Below, piece after piece: positions 8,777 to 17,576 of a DNA stretch of 64,000 bases. Source of the stretch: Gemmatimonadota bacterium (lineage in GTDB: Bacteria > Latescibacterota > UBA2968 > GCA-2709665); assembly GCA_028877215.1 (NCBI GenBank), contig JAPPFJ010000010.1, positions 62,001 through 126,000 on the forward strand. The letters are read 5' to 3'. The position numbers were made by a program, and so were the translations under genes. Below the pieces are notes generated by a model that saw only the letters and a program-made list of their open reading frames with translations, was not told the origin of the DNA and searched no databases. Numbering within the stretch: position 1 is the stretch's first letter; every line of letters starts with the position of its first letter.

Positions 8777-10138
8777 ATGTCTGATACATCCCCTGCCGCG
8801 TCGCGCGCGCCCGGACCGCGCGGGCTTCCCCTTCTGGGTTGCGTCCTTCCGTTCCGCAAGGATCCAATCGGATATCTGATGGATGCCTGGACCCGGTACG
8901 GCGACGTGGTCCGACTGGATATCAGGGGGAAGACGGTACACCTGATTACCCGCCCGGAGCACATCGAACACGTTCTCGTGCGCAGGAGGAAAACCTATCT
9001 CAAAGGCTACGGGTACGACGACCAGAAGCTGCTGCTGGGCGAGGGGCTGATAACGAGCGAGGGAGAACTCTGGGAGCGCCAGCACCGGATCATGCAGCCG
9101 TTCTTCACGCCCAGGGGAACGATGCGTTTCATGGAGGTAATGGTAAGCGCAATCAGCGAGATGCTGACGCGATGGGAGCCCCTCGCGGATGGCGAACGCG
9201 TAATTCAGGTCGACGAGGAGATGGCGCGCCTCACGGGAAACATCATCGTTCGAATTCTCTTCAGCAGGGACCTGAACGACGAGGCGGGTCGGATCGACGA
9301 AGCATTTCAGTACTGCGTCGGGTTCATCGACCGGCGTTCCGCGGATCTGATCGCGCTGCCCATGTTCGTCCCCTCGTCCGCGAACCGGCGATTCAAACAA
9401 TCCCTCAGCGAAATCCACCGGTATATCGACGAACGCATCGACGAGCGGCGCGACCATACCGGGGAAGAGGATCTGCTCTCGGTACTCATGCACGCCCGGG
9501 ACGAAGAAACGGGTGTGCGTATGGACCGGCGGCAGCTGCGGGACGAACTGGTCACGCTGTTCGTTGCGGGATATCAGACAACAATGCATGCGCTGACTTG
9601 GACGTGGTACCTGCTGGATCGGCATCCACAGGTTGCGGGAAAGCTGTGGGAGGAACAGCGTTCAATCCTGAACGGGCGTCTGCCCGGCCTCGAGTCCGTC
9701 CACGAACTGAGCTACGCCCGAATGGTATTCCAGGAAGCGATGCGCCTCTACCCGCCGATCAAGGTGATCGTCCGGGAGGCCGCGGGCGACGACGAGATTG
9801 ACGGGTACCGCATCCCCATCGGCTCACTGGTGCTGGTGAGTCCCTATATCACGCAACGCCATCCCACCCTGTGGGAAAATCCGGAATCATTCGACCCGGA
9901 ACGATTCACCCCGGAGCAGGCGGAACGACGCTCCCGCTACGCCTACCTTCCCTTCAGCGCCGGACGCCGGATCTGCCTGGGCGGAAACTTCGCGATGCTG
10001 GAAGCGGTGCTTGTGCTGGCGATGGTGGTCCGGCAGTACCGGCTTCAGCTTGTGCGCGGGCATCCCGTTACGCCGTCGATGGACGTGAAGACGTGGCCGC
10101 TGTACGGCATGCCGATGACCGTCCACCGGCGCGAGTAG
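8777..10138 (+). CDS. Cytochrome P450
   Basis: A haem-thiolate monooxygenase of 453 residues. The I-helix oxygen-activation motif is AGYQTT (264-269), the K-helix ExxR is Glu320/Arg323 in EAMRLYP, PERF precedes the haem loop, and the haem ligand is Cys400 in FSAGRRICLGG. The sequence resembles soluble bacterial members close to CYP102 haem domains and fatty-acid or terpenoid hydroxylases; no reductase domain is fused, so separate ferredoxin or flavodoxin partners are needed. It is the last gene of the plus-strand group and converges with the GH3 synthetase. Redox partners are not encoded nearby. Confidence 0.96.
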   Translation: MSDTSPAASRAPGPRGLPLLGCVLPFRKDPIGYLMDAWTRYGDVVRLDIRGKTVHLITRPEHIEHVLVRRRKTYLKGYGYDDQKLLLGEGLITSEGELWERQHRIMQPFFTPRGTMRFMEVMVSAISEMLTRWEPLADGERVIQVDEEMARLTGNIIVRILFSRDLNDEAGRIDEAFQYCVGFIDRRSADLIALPMFVPSSANRRFKQSLSEIHRYIDERIDERRDHTGEEDLLSVLMHARDEETGVRMDRRQLRDELVTLFVAGYQTTMHALTWTWYLLDRHPQVAGKLWEEQRSILNGRLPGLESVHELSYARMVFQEAMRLYPPIKVIVREAAGDDEIDGYRIPIGSLVLVSPYITQRHPTLWENPESFDPERFTPEQAERRSRYAYLPFSAGRRICLGGNFAMLEAVLVLAMVVRQYRLQLVRGHPVTPSMDVKTWPLYGMPMTVHRRE

Positions 10139-10169
10139 AAATCATCCCGATTTTAATTCCTCGACGGGA

Positions 10170-11846
10170 CTAACCATCCTCCACTGTCTCGACCGTATTC
10201 AGAATCGCGTCGGCGTCCTCGTCGGCGGGTTCGTCGCTGAGAATCCGCCATTTGTACTGGATATCCCGCTTCCCCGCGCCCGTGGCGCGCAGCACCTCGG
10301 CTTCCGCCCAGCCCGGACGCATCAGATGGAGGCACGGCGGCGCCAGCCTTCGGGAACCGCGTTTCTCGGCGTATTCCACGTTGACCCCAGCCAGCGCATG
10401 GTCCAAGTGGGGAATCACCTCGTGTAACAGGAATTCCCGCGAGAACTCTCCTTTTAACTCCGCGTAGATCTCGTACCGGCGGGCCTCCACGCTCGCCACC
10501 ACCCGGAACTGCTCGACCACGGAGACGTCAAATCGCCGGCGAACCTCTTCGAGCGCCAGAAGGAGATGGTTCACGTGCATTTTTTCGCCCGTGATGCTCG
10601 TCATGTCGCGGCCCTTGCGGATGAAGGCCAGCAGCGGGGCATTCCGGTAGAAACCGGTCACCTGAACGATGTCGTGAATATCGTAACGGTAAAGCCCTCC
10701 TGGGGTGGTCAGCAGCACCGCATAGTTCACGCCCGACTCCAGTTCGTGACTGGACAACACCGGTGGATCGGCGTCATCCAGCGAAGTCTCGGGGATGAAC
10801 TCGTAATAGTTCCCGTTCAGCGAGAGAATGCCCGAAGCAGTATTGTCCCGGTTCGGAAGGGTGAAATGTCCTTCGCTGGCCAGAAAGCCCAGATCGCGCA
10901 TGGGGACGTCGCCGTAATATTCCGGCAGCTTCCGTGCCTGAACGCCGACACTGCCTCCCAGCCAGCACCCGATGAGTTTCAGGTCCGGCCAGCAGTCAGC
11001 CGGAAGGAGCGTTCCGGTCCGCTCCAATATGCTCTCGAGGATCCCTGCGCGGTCGGAATCCGGTTCAATGAGGGCGGACAGTTGATCGGCAAGTTGCGGC
11101 TGGTCCGGCAGGTCGATACCGGGCGTGCCGTCGTGAACCGCGCGAACAATGGCCTCGGCGTTTTTTAGTGCGGTTTCCGCGAGGCGAATGAGCGTGCTTG
11201 GATTTGGGGTTCCGATATACGTAACGCGCCTGGCCAGCGCCAGGCGCGCGGCCACGAAATACCGGCGATCGTAGTCCTTGATTTCGGAAACCGCGTAGGG
11301 GACCGCGTAGTTGCTGCGGATCGGCCCTGGAATCCGCTGGTAGAGCATACCGGACGCGCTTCCGTACGGAAGTCCGGAGGGTGTGTAACCCTCGATCGCC
11401 CTGCTGACAATCCCGACAAATGCGCCGTCCAGAAACTCGGGATGGTCCTGAAGCGCGCGATAGATCCATTCCAGGGAAAAACTGGACGCGAGCTTCATGG
11501 ACTCGGGCGTCACGGGAATGTACTTCGGTTCTCCCGTGGTCCCGCTCGTCATATTCAACATACGGGGTGCCGCGGAGGTGAGGACCGCCTGCTCGCCCGC
11601 GGTGATCCGGTTGACGTAGGGCCGTAACCCTTCGTAGTCCCTGATGGGAACCTGGCGGCGATAGTCGCCCTCCGTGCGGATCGACGCAAAGCCATGGTCC
11701 TTCCCGAACGCGGTGTTGGCGTTGGCCTTCACCATGCGGCGAAGCAAGTCTCTTTGCACGTCTTGCGGGCGTTCGGCCGCCCGGTCGAGCTTCCGGGTCA
11801 GGCCGGATCCCTTCAGCCGGATGATCGCCTTGACGAGCATTCCCAT
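10170..11846 (-). CDS. GH3-family acyl-acid amido synthetase
   Basis: A 558-residue member of the ANL-related GH3 family. Plant relatives adenylate a carboxylic acid and couple it to an amino acid; bacterial substrates are mostly unknown. Visible motifs are the ATP-binding TSGTTGEPKYIPVT, FLASEG at the second nucleotide/acyl site, and YRYDIHDIVQV in place of the more usual YRxxLGDVV. The N terminus has the family's NANTAFGKDHGF segment. The start lies 3 bases after the epimerase stop, and the HAD gene is upstream of that, so the three form one operon. The combination suggests building or editing an amide or dipeptide, which is an inference. Confidence 0.9.
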   Translation of the reverse strand: MGMLVKAIIRLKGSGLTRKLDRAAERPQDVQRDLLRRMVKANANTAFGKDHGFASIRTEGDYRRQVPIRDYEGLRPYVNRITAGEQAVLTSAAPRMLNMTSGTTGEPKYIPVTPESMKLASSFSLEWIYRALQDHPEFLDGAFVGIVSRAIEGYTPSGLPYGSASGMLYQRIPGPIRSNYAVPYAVSEIKDYDRRYFVAARLALARRVTYIGTPNPSTLIRLAETALKNAEAIVRAVHDGTPGIDLPDQPQLADQLSALIEPDSDRAGILESILERTGTLLPADCWPDLKLIGCWLGGSVGVQARKLPEYYGDVPMRDLGFLASEGHFTLPNRDNTASGILSLNGNYYEFIPETSLDDADPPVLSSHELESGVNYAVLLTTPGGLYRYDIHDIVQVTGFYRNAPLLAFIRKGRDMTSITGEKMHVNHLLLALEEVRRRFDVSVVEQFRVVASVEARRYEIYAELKGEFSREFLLHEVIPHLDHALAGVNVEYAEKRGSRRLAPPCLHLMRPGWAEAEVLRATGAGKRDIQYKWRILSDEPADEDADAILNTVETVEDG

Positions 11847-11849
11847 TGC

Positions 11850-13010
11850 TTATCCCGCAGAAAGGGTGGTTGTTGATTCCGCGTGGGCGCGCAGGACGTC
11901 GTCGCGTACGTCGACGCCGAGCCCCGGACCACCCAGCAGCGGCGCCGTCCCGCCCTGTCCGAACGCAACCGATTCTTCAGACACGTCTTCGACGAGCAGC
12001 ATGTTTCCGTAGGACCCCTCCACAAACGAAACCCCGTCGAGATGGGCGGCCATGTGACGCCCGGCGGCGGAGAGGATGGCGGACTCACCAACCTGGCAGC
12101 CAAGCTGCAGTCGCACTCCGGCACGGTCGGCCATCCTGGCGATCTCCAGCGTGCGGGCCAGACCGCCGCACTTGGAGACGCGCAGATTGAAGAAGTCGCA
12201 TGCGCCTGCCTGAATCAGCGCCTCCGCGTCAGCTGTGGTGACAAGGGATTCGTCAGCCATGATCGGAATTGGCGACCGGGACCTCACATTCGCCAGCACC
12301 GCCGGATCGCCCCGGGGAATGGGCTGCTCGGCGCAGACGACGTCAAAAGGCGCCAGGGCCTCTAGCGTTGAAACCGCTTCGTCAGGGGTGTAGGCGCAGT
12401 TCGCGTCGACCCGGAGGGATACGGAGGGTCCGACGGCCTTGCGCACGGCTGCGACCCGGTCTCGCGCGTCGTCCCCGTCGATCTTTACCTTCACAGCCTG
12501 AAGCCCGTATTCCACGCAGACACGCGCGAGACGGACCGCGTTGTCGATCGAGCCGCTTGTAATGACGCCGCTGTAGGTGACGGAACCACGCCTCGGCCTC
12601 AGAATCTCACCCAGAGACTGTTTCTGGCGACGCAACAGGACGTCGAGCAAAGCCAGTTCACAGGCGGCCCTAGCGGCGTGCCACGCGACCACACCGTCGT
12701 CATCGCCGTCGGGCAATGTCCGTGCTACGGGCTCAAGAGTACGAACGGCGTCCGGGCCGGGTTCCAACGCCCCAAAGTCTGAGTCCGCGATGGCGGGCCA
12801 GAGACAATTCGCAATGCGATCGACGCAGGTCTCGACCGTTTCACCCGTCACGTACGGACGCGGCAGGCCTTCACCGTAGCCCGCCGTGCCGTCTTCGGCG
12901 ATCAGACGCAAAACAACCGAGTCCGAGCGGGAGCGCACCGAAGCGCTGTGACCGAAGGCCTCGACGAAAGGAATCTTGAGGGCGAAGCAGGTGGCGCCAA
13001 TGATCTTCAT
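11850..13010 (-). CDS. Enolase-superfamily epimerase (MR/MLE, dipeptide-epimerase-like)
   Basis: A 386-residue enzyme that abstracts an alpha-proton from a carboxylate, as in L-Ala-D/L-Glu epimerase or muconate cycloisomerase. The (beta/alpha)7-barrel ligands are Lys174/Lys176 (KVKID), Asp202 (RVDAN), Glu228 (AEQP), Asp253 (ADES) and Lys280 (RVSKCGG). The start at 13008-13010 follows GAGG and gives a normal capping domain (MKIIGATCFALKIPF). An open frame extends 56 codons further upstream but lies inside the HAD gene. The order HAD-epimerase-GH3 with gaps of 8 and 3 bases indicates a single operon. A dipeptide or acyl-amino-acid substrate is possible given the amide synthetase next door. Confidence 0.9.
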   Translation of the reverse strand: MKIIGATCFALKIPFVEAFGHSASVRSRSDSVVLRLIAEDGTAGYGEGLPRPYVTGETVETCVDRIANCLWPAIADSDFGALEPGPDAVRTLEPVARTLPDGDDDGVVAWHAARAACELALLDVLLRRQKQSLGEILRPRRGSVTYSGVITSGSIDNAVRLARVCVEYGLQAVKVKIDGDDARDRVAAVRKAVGPSVSLRVDANCAYTPDEAVSTLEALAPFDVVCAEQPIPRGDPAVLANVRSRSPIPIMADESLVTTADAEALIQAGACDFFNLRVSKCGGLARTLEIARMADRAGVRLQLGCQVGESAILSAAGRHMAAHLDGVSFVEGSYGNMLLVEDVSEESVAFGQGGTAPLLGGPGLGVDVRDDVLRAHAESTTTLSAG

Positions 13011-13018
13011 CACAATCC

Positions 13019-13723
13019 TCAAAGCGGGGCCAGGCCGCAGCGTCCCGGCCGCAGTCGCATTGCAGACCGCATGCCCCGGAGTTCCCTGATAGACGAAATC
13101 GTGAGATCGGGAATCTCGGCGACGCGGCGCGGCGTCTGAAACCGTGAAAAGCCCTGCAAGACACGCATGGTCAAACATCCCTGAGATTTGGCAGGGCCGA
13201 TATCGTTATCGAGCCGGTCTCCGACCATCAACACGCCATCGGGTGCGCACCCTGCCCTGGAGATGGCGGCGCCGAATATCCTTGAATCGGGCTTGGAAAG
13301 GCCGAGTTCGGCGGATGCGAGAACAACAGAAAAATGGTCCCTGATGCCCCAATCCGAGAGCCGCTTCTCCGTCCCTTCGGACTGGTTGGCGATGATGCCG
13401 AGCCTGAATTTCCGCGAAAGCATCTCGAGCATCCTAGGCACACCGGGGTACAACTCTTCATGGCATTTTTCGTAACGCACGGCACTCGCGACGGCATGAC
13501 GCTGATCCTCCGTCAGATTCAGCCGCGCCAGGATGGCGCGAAACGGGCTTGGCGCGAAATCCGTCGCCGCCTGTTCGCACATTTCCATGAGTTCGTTGAC
13601 GGAATGGCGCAATCCGAACCTCCGGACACGCTCGCATACGCCCTTGAGACGCGCCCGGTGCGCCCGGGTTTCGTCAACCAGCGTCCAACCAAGATCCAGA
13701 AAAATCCATTCGATGTTGGTCAT
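13019..13723 (-). CDS. HAD-superfamily hydrolase (phosphatase-like)
   Basis: A 234-residue haloacid-dehalogenase-fold enzyme with an alpha-helical cap. Motif I is FLDLGWTLVD with nucleophile Asp10, but the usual second Asp (DxD) is Gly12, as in DLGGV/DLGNV-type HADs. Motif II is IIANQS, motif III the Lys in LGLSKPD, motif IV GDRLDND. The missing general acid suggests a subgroup with altered chemistry rather than a dead protein, because all other motifs are intact. It is the first gene of the HAD-epimerase-GH3 operon and divergent from the nuclease gene. Substrate unknown. Confidence 0.88.
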   Translation of the reverse strand: MTNIEWIFLDLGWTLVDETRAHRARLKGVCERVRRFGLRHSVNELMEMCEQAATDFAPSPFRAILARLNLTEDQRHAVASAVRYEKCHEELYPGVPRMLEMLSRKFRLGIIANQSEGTEKRLSDWGIRDHFSVVLASAELGLSKPDSRIFGAAISRAGCAPDGVLMVGDRLDNDIGPAKSQGCLTMRVLQGFSRFQTPRRVAEIPDLTISSIRELRGMRSAMRLRPGRCGLAPL

Positions 13724-13806
13724 GGGGGGTGTGAGTTCGTTGCGGCGGCTCTATCACAACTTCGGCACTGATGACAGGCCTCCGCGTACGCAGAGCCGCC
13801 CGAAGG

Positions 13807-13835
13807 TTGACAGCCGGATGTGATTGCAATATACT
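13807..13835 (+). promoter_or_regulatory. Sigma-70 promoter of the nuclease gene
   Basis: TTGACA at 13807-13812 and TATACT at 13830-13835 are separated by exactly 17 bases and lie 41 bases upstream of the nuclease ATG. Both hexamers are close to consensus. Confidence 0.8.
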
Positions 13836-13875
13836 GTTGCGTTTCCGTTTCTCAAGCCATATTCAGGAGCGAGTT

Positions 13876-14274
13876 ATGGTATGGATTTTCGTTTTTTTGG
13901 GCCTGTTTTCGCCGGTCGAGGGGAAGCAGTCTTTGTACGCCAGACATGAGGCGACGGTGGTTTCCGTGTACGACGGCGATACGATGACCGTGGACGTGGA
14001 GCTCTGGCCCGGTTTGACATGGCGCGGAAAGGTGCGCGTGCGGGGTGTGGACACGCCGGAGATTCAGACGAAGAGCGAAGCGGAGAAAAAACGCGCACTG
14101 CTGGCGCGCGACTTCGTCCGGGAACGGATTGGGAAAACCGTTTACCTCGAAAACGTAAAGCACGGGAACTTCGCAGGACGCGTCGTGGCCACGGTCAGGC
14201 TGCAGGATGGGTCCAACCTCGCGAAGGTGCTGATCCGGGAGGGACACGGGAAGGCGTATAAGCGGAGACGATGA
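13876..14274 (+). CDS. Staphylococcal-nuclease-like (SNase/thermonuclease) secreted nuclease
   Basis: A 132-residue OB-fold Ca-dependent nuclease. The N-terminal hydrophobic stretch (MVWIFVFLGLFSPVEG) looks like a signal peptide or anchor. The active site is recognisable: Arg54 and Asp59-Thr-Pro-Glu62 in RVRGVDTPE, and Arg102 in AGRVVA, matching Arg35/Asp40/Glu43/Arg87 of the staphylococcal enzyme. The ATG at 13876 was chosen because AGGAG precedes it by 7 bases and because a strong promoter lies just upstream. An open frame continues 35 codons upstream but would include the promoter. It ends with a basic tail (KAYKRRR). Confidence 0.93.
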   Translation: MVWIFVFLGLFSPVEGKQSLYARHEATVVSVYDGDTMTVDVELWPGLTWRGKVRVRGVDTPEIQTKSEAEKKRALLARDFVRERIGKTVYLENVKHGNFAGRVVATVRLQDGSNLAKVLIREGHGKAYKRRR

Positions 14275-14583
14275 AAAGGAAGAAGGAAAAAGGAAAAAAA
14301 TCGGGGAGAGGTGAGTAGACGGTAGAGGGGAGAGGACCACACCACATCCCACCGCCTGGTGAGACGCAAGACGTGAGACGGGAGAGATTTCCAGCCTTGT
14401 AAGGTTTCTTCTCGTGCCGGTGGCAGAAAGGAAAAACACACCGGGCAAGGATATCATCTACCGTCTACCCTCTTACCTCTACCCGCCTTTTTTCTACCGT
14501 CTTACGTCTAACGTCTACCCGCCCTTCCCTTTGTGCCTTCGTGTCTTTGTGTCTTTGTGTGAGTTTTACGTCTGGTCTCTCGG
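14275..14583. repeat. Gene-free repeat region: purine/pyrimidine tracts with CGTCTAC-type repeats
   Basis: No gene. The left part is a purine-rich tract (14275-14330), including GAGTAGACGGTAGAG at 14313-14327. The right part is the pyrimidine-rich complement. Two imperfect direct copies of about 30 bases begin at 14458 and 14494 (period 36, both opening CTACCGTCT and closing CTACCCGCC). TCTACCGTCTAC (14457-14468) is the exact reverse complement of 14315-14326, so the flanks could form a long hairpin. It ends with short repeats of TGTCTTTG (14530-14565). Similar low-complexity intergenic sequence occurs in several uncultured phyla (from memory). Confidence 0.6.
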
Positions 14584-15327
14584 CTACTTTAGCGAGATGA
14601 TTTCCCGCTGCGACGGGCTGAGGCGGTCGGCCAGGCCGGAGCTGAATTTCAGGTGCTGGCCGCCCCAATCGGGCATATAGCCGATGCTGTAGCAATAATA
14701 GAGCGTGCGGCGCGGACGCCCGGATACATTCACCGTGGAGCCGTGTGTGAGCGCTTCGGTGAACAGAATGGCGTCACCCGCGCGCGCCGGAACGGCCTGC
14801 AAGGGAGGGTTGTCGTCCGGATGGCCGCCCCAGGGTCTCGGGAAATTGCTCTTGTGCGCCCCGGGGATCACCGCGAAGCACCCGTCGTCGGGCCCGCAAT
14901 CCAACATTGGGAACACCGCCTTTGTCAGCGTTGACACCATCTGGCCGTTGCGGCAGTGATACTGGCACTTCGGGAGAATCGGCGTGCCGTGCATGTGCAT
15001 CCCCGTATAGCCACCGCCCCACCGATAAATCGTGTAGGTGTGGTTGAGACGGTACGGGCCGCCGGTAACGCATTCCACGGCATCCAGCAATCCGGGAAGT
15101 TCCATCAGCGGCAGAAATGCGTCGTCGCCCTCCATGATATTCGAAATATAGAGGTTCTCCGGCGTGCGCTCCTGGCCCAATACCAACGGCGGTGGGTAAT
15201 CCGCCGGGTCCAGCGCCTCGAAACGGTCGAGCGCGGCATTGCAGGCCGCCACCACTTCCGGCGGCACGATCTGTTCAAGGACGATATATCCCTGCAGGTC
15301 GAATAGATATTCCTGTTCCTGATCCAT
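14584..15327 (-). CDS. Phytanoyl-CoA dioxygenase (PhyH)-like protein
   Basis: A 247-residue protein with the PhyH double-stranded beta-helix fold, Fe(II)/2-oxoglutarate oxygenases acting on varied small molecules. Family hallmarks are DLQGYIVLEQIVPPE at the N terminus, GMHMHGTP around the first iron-binding region, DDGCFAVIPGAHKSNFPRPW, and GDAILFTEALTHGS carrying the distal His. The HMHG segment replaces the textbook HxD, a variant common in the large PhyH expansions of this type of genome, so iron binding needs proof. The ATG at 15325-15327 follows GGAGG by 4 bases. The gene is divergent from the BNR protein, with 50 bases between the start codons. Confidence 0.85.
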   Translation of the reverse strand: MDQEQEYLFDLQGYIVLEQIVPPEVVAACNAALDRFEALDPADYPPPLVLGQERTPENLYISNIMEGDDAFLPLMELPGLLDAVECVTGGPYRLNHTYTIYRWGGGYTGMHMHGTPILPKCQYHCRNGQMVSTLTKAVFPMLDCGPDDGCFAVIPGAHKSNFPRPWGGHPDDNPPLQAVPARAGDAILFTEALTHGSTVNVSGRPRRTLYYCYSIGYMPDWGGQHLKFSSGLADRLSPSQREIISLK

Positions 15328-15377
15328 ACCGCCTCCTCGTTCACCGAATCTGTTCACCGTTCAACACGGGTAATCAA

Positions 15378-16559
15378 ATGTCCAATCCCAACGTTCAACC
15401 GCTCGCCCAGGACTTCGTGATTGCCGCTCAGGTACCGGACCCCGTACGTTTCTTCTTCCACGACCCCGACCTGACCCGCCTGGACGACGGCACGCTCCTG
15501 CTGGCCGCGCCGCAATGGAACCGACCTGGTTGGGACCATTCCCGCCGCCTGCGGCTCCTGCGAAGCGACGACGGAGGGCTCACATGGGTGGAACTCCCGG
15601 GCCTGCCCTACGAAGAGGCCACTCCCTTCGTGCTGGACGGCCAACTGCTCATGTTCGTGCAGGAAAAGTGCCACAAGGACTTTCTGGTCGTGGCCAGCGA
15701 CAACAGAGGCGAATCCTGGAGCGACCCCCAAACCGTGATCGAAGGCCCCATCTGGAACATCTCCACGTCCCGGGTCCTTCGCCCCGAGGCCCTTTACTGG
15801 GCGATGGACTACGACCTGCCCGGCCATGGTCACGGCGGCAAGACGATGCTCCGTCTGGATCGGAGCATGTCGCCTCTCGACCCGGGAGCATGGGCGCTGT
15901 CCAACATCGTGCGCCAGCCTGAAATTCCCGCGGCGATGACCCGAAACCTCTTCCCGGAAGGCGATCGCCCTCAGTTGTCAGGCGGCTGGAGAGACCCTCT
16001 AGTGTGGCTCGAACCCAACACCGTCGAAGTCCGCGGCCGCATACGCGCGTTCTGCCGTTGTGTCTTCGACGAATACGCGGCCGCCCACATTGCCGCGGTT
16101 TTCGACTACGATCCCGATTCGCGCCAACTGAACTTTACGCAGTTCGCTGCGTGGCCTGGCGCGCAATGTAAGTTCTATATTATTCACGACCGTTCGGCAT
16201 CCATGTACTGGATGCTGAGCAACCTCATTACCAACTCCCAGGACCTGCTTGGCTGGGCCGAAAGAATGCGCGAGACCGGATATCACGGAGGTCCCGGAAA
16301 CGAAAGGCGGTGGCTCTACCTGCACTATGGAATCGACTGCCTCAACTGGTTCCCGGCCGGTTGCGTCGCCCGATGGCCCGATAACGTCTATCGCAGCTTC
16401 ATGTATCCCAGCGCCGTCGTGGACGGGGACGACATTGTCGTACTCTCCCGCACCAGCCGGGATTCGGGCGACCAGCACGATGCCGACCTCTGCACCATCC
16501 ACCGCATTCGAGACTTCCGCAGTCTGGCCATGGACCTCCACGCGGGCGGCCTGCATTGA
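15378..16559 (+). CDS. BNR/Asp-box beta-propeller protein (sialidase-like)
   Basis: A 393-residue protein with a sialidase-type six-bladed propeller. Two perfect Asp boxes (SxDxGxxW) are visible: SDDGGLTW and SDNRGESW. FFFHDPDLTRLDDGTLLLAAP is the usual first-blade start. Such proteins include exo-sialidases and other glycan-active enzymes, but the catalytic Arg triad and Tyr/Glu pair were not identified with certainty. There is no obvious signal peptide with the ATG at 15378. An upstream open frame overlaps the divergent PhyH gene and is discarded. It ends 6 bases from the convergent pdxJ. Confidence 0.75.
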   Translation: MSNPNVQPLAQDFVIAAQVPDPVRFFFHDPDLTRLDDGTLLLAAPQWNRPGWDHSRRLRLLRSDDGGLTWVELPGLPYEEATPFVLDGQLLMFVQEKCHKDFLVVASDNRGESWSDPQTVIEGPIWNISTSRVLRPEALYWAMDYDLPGHGHGGKTMLRLDRSMSPLDPGAWALSNIVRQPEIPAAMTRNLFPEGDRPQLSGGWRDPLVWLEPNTVEVRGRIRAFCRCVFDEYAAAHIAAVFDYDPDSRQLNFTQFAAWPGAQCKFYIIHDRSASMYWMLSNLITNSQDLLGWAERMRETGYHGGPGNERRWLYLHYGIDCLNWFPAGCVARWPDNVYRSFMYPSAVVDGDDIVVLSRTSRDSGDQHDADLCTIHRIRDFRSLAMDLHAGGLH

Positions 16560-16565
16560 CCACGG

Positions 16566-17294
16566 TCACGTTTTCGCCAGAATTCCCAGGTACGCCTTTA
16601 CCGTGTTCGCCAGCCCCATTTCCAGCGCTTCGCCGATCAGCGCGTGGCCGATCGAAACTTCCAGGACGCCGGGAATGGAACAGAACCTGCCCAGGTTCTC
16701 CAGGTTCAGATCGTGCCCCGCGTTGACGCCAAGCCCCGCGTCCTGAGCGATCGCAGCAGCCCTTGCATATCCCTCGAATACCGCCTCCAGGTCCTCCTCT
16801 TCCCGAAACGCATCCGCATAGGGTTCCGTGTAGAGCTCGATCCGGTCCGCGCCCACTAGCGCGGCCCGCGGGATCTCATCCGATTCGTAGTCCATAAACA
16901 GGCTTACGCGGCTGCCTAGTGACTTCAACTCCTGAATGATCGGCTTCAGTCGGTCGCCGTCCTTCGAAAGTTCCCAGCCATGATCGGACGTAAACGCGTC
17001 CGGCGTATCCGGTACCAGCGTGCATTGCGTGGGCTTCACACTTCGCACGATGTCCAGGTATCCGGCCTCGAAGGGATTCCCTTCGATATTGAACTCGACG
17101 TCAGAAACGAGCGCGTTCAGTTCGTACACGTCTGATGGCCTGATATGGCGCTGGTCGGGCCGGGGATGGACGGTGATACCGTATGCTCCGGCATCGATAC
17201 AGATCTGAGCGGAACGGGTCACGCTCGGGATGCCGATCGTCCGGGTGTTCCGGAGCAGCGCCACCTTGTTTAAGTTAACGCTGAGTCGGGTCAT
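16566..17294 (-). CDS. pdxJ: Pyridoxine 5'-phosphate synthase PdxJ
   Basis: Condenses 1-deoxyxylulose 5-phosphate with 3-amino-2-oxopropyl phosphate in the DXP-dependent route to vitamin B6. It is 242 residues, the normal TIM-barrel length. Key stretches are LSVNLNKVALLRNTR, the phosphate/His loop GITVHPRPDQRHI, the conserved Glu in VEFNIEGNP, GLGVNAGHDLNL and EVSIGHALIGEALEMG. The first motif (NLNKVALLRNTR) follows the Bacteroidetes-like version rather than the proteobacterial NIDHVATLRQAR. The start follows AAAGG, and a good promoter lies 71-99 bases upstream. Transcribed alone. Confidence 0.97.
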   Translation of the reverse strand: MTRLSVNLNKVALLRNTRTIGIPSVTRSAQICIDAGAYGITVHPRPDQRHIRPSDVYELNALVSDVEFNIEGNPFEAGYLDIVRSVKPTQCTLVPDTPDAFTSDHGWELSKDGDRLKPIIQELKSLGSRVSLFMDYESDEIPRAALVGADRIELYTEPYADAFREEEDLEAVFEGYARAAAIAQDAGLGVNAGHDLNLENLGRFCSIPGVLEVSIGHALIGEALEMGLANTVKAYLGILAKT

Positions 17295-17364
17295 TCAAGC
17301 CGCCTTTCGCGGAAGCCGGTTTCCGGTTGAAGCCGGCACGACTTAGGTATTCTGATTAAATGGA

Positions 17365-17393
17365 AATATAGCGCCTCGGATATCCGTTTTCAA
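17365..17393 (-). promoter_or_regulatory. Sigma-70 promoter of pdxJ
   Basis: On the minus strand TTGAAA (17393-17388) and TATATT (17370-17365) are spaced by 17 bases, about 70 bases upstream of the pdxJ start. No operator was recognised. Confidence 0.65.
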
Positions 17394-17482
17394 GGGTCAA
17401 TCATCACTTCGACCCGGCGGCGCCGTCCGTCTGATTGCACGGTCGCGGCCCGCACAGCGAGGTTCTTCAGTGGGCAAAACCC

Positions 17483-17512
17483 TTGCAGAATGGCAATGCG
17501 CTCCGTTATATT
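17483..17512 (+). promoter_or_regulatory. Probable promoter of the zeta-toxin-like gene pair
   Basis: TTGCAG (17483-17488) and TATATT (17507-17512) with an 18-base spacer, 65 bases upstream of the ATG at 17577. A reasonable but not perfect match. Confidence 0.45.
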
Positions 17513-17576
17513 GCCTGACGGGCCTGCATGGGAGGCGAACCGAAGTTTTTTTCATTTGCCTGAAACTGTTACAGTT

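Noticed and set aside
14275..14583. CRISPR-like array
   Set aside because: Only two imperfect 30-base copies with a 6-base spacing and no cas genes; a low-complexity intergenic repeat fits better.
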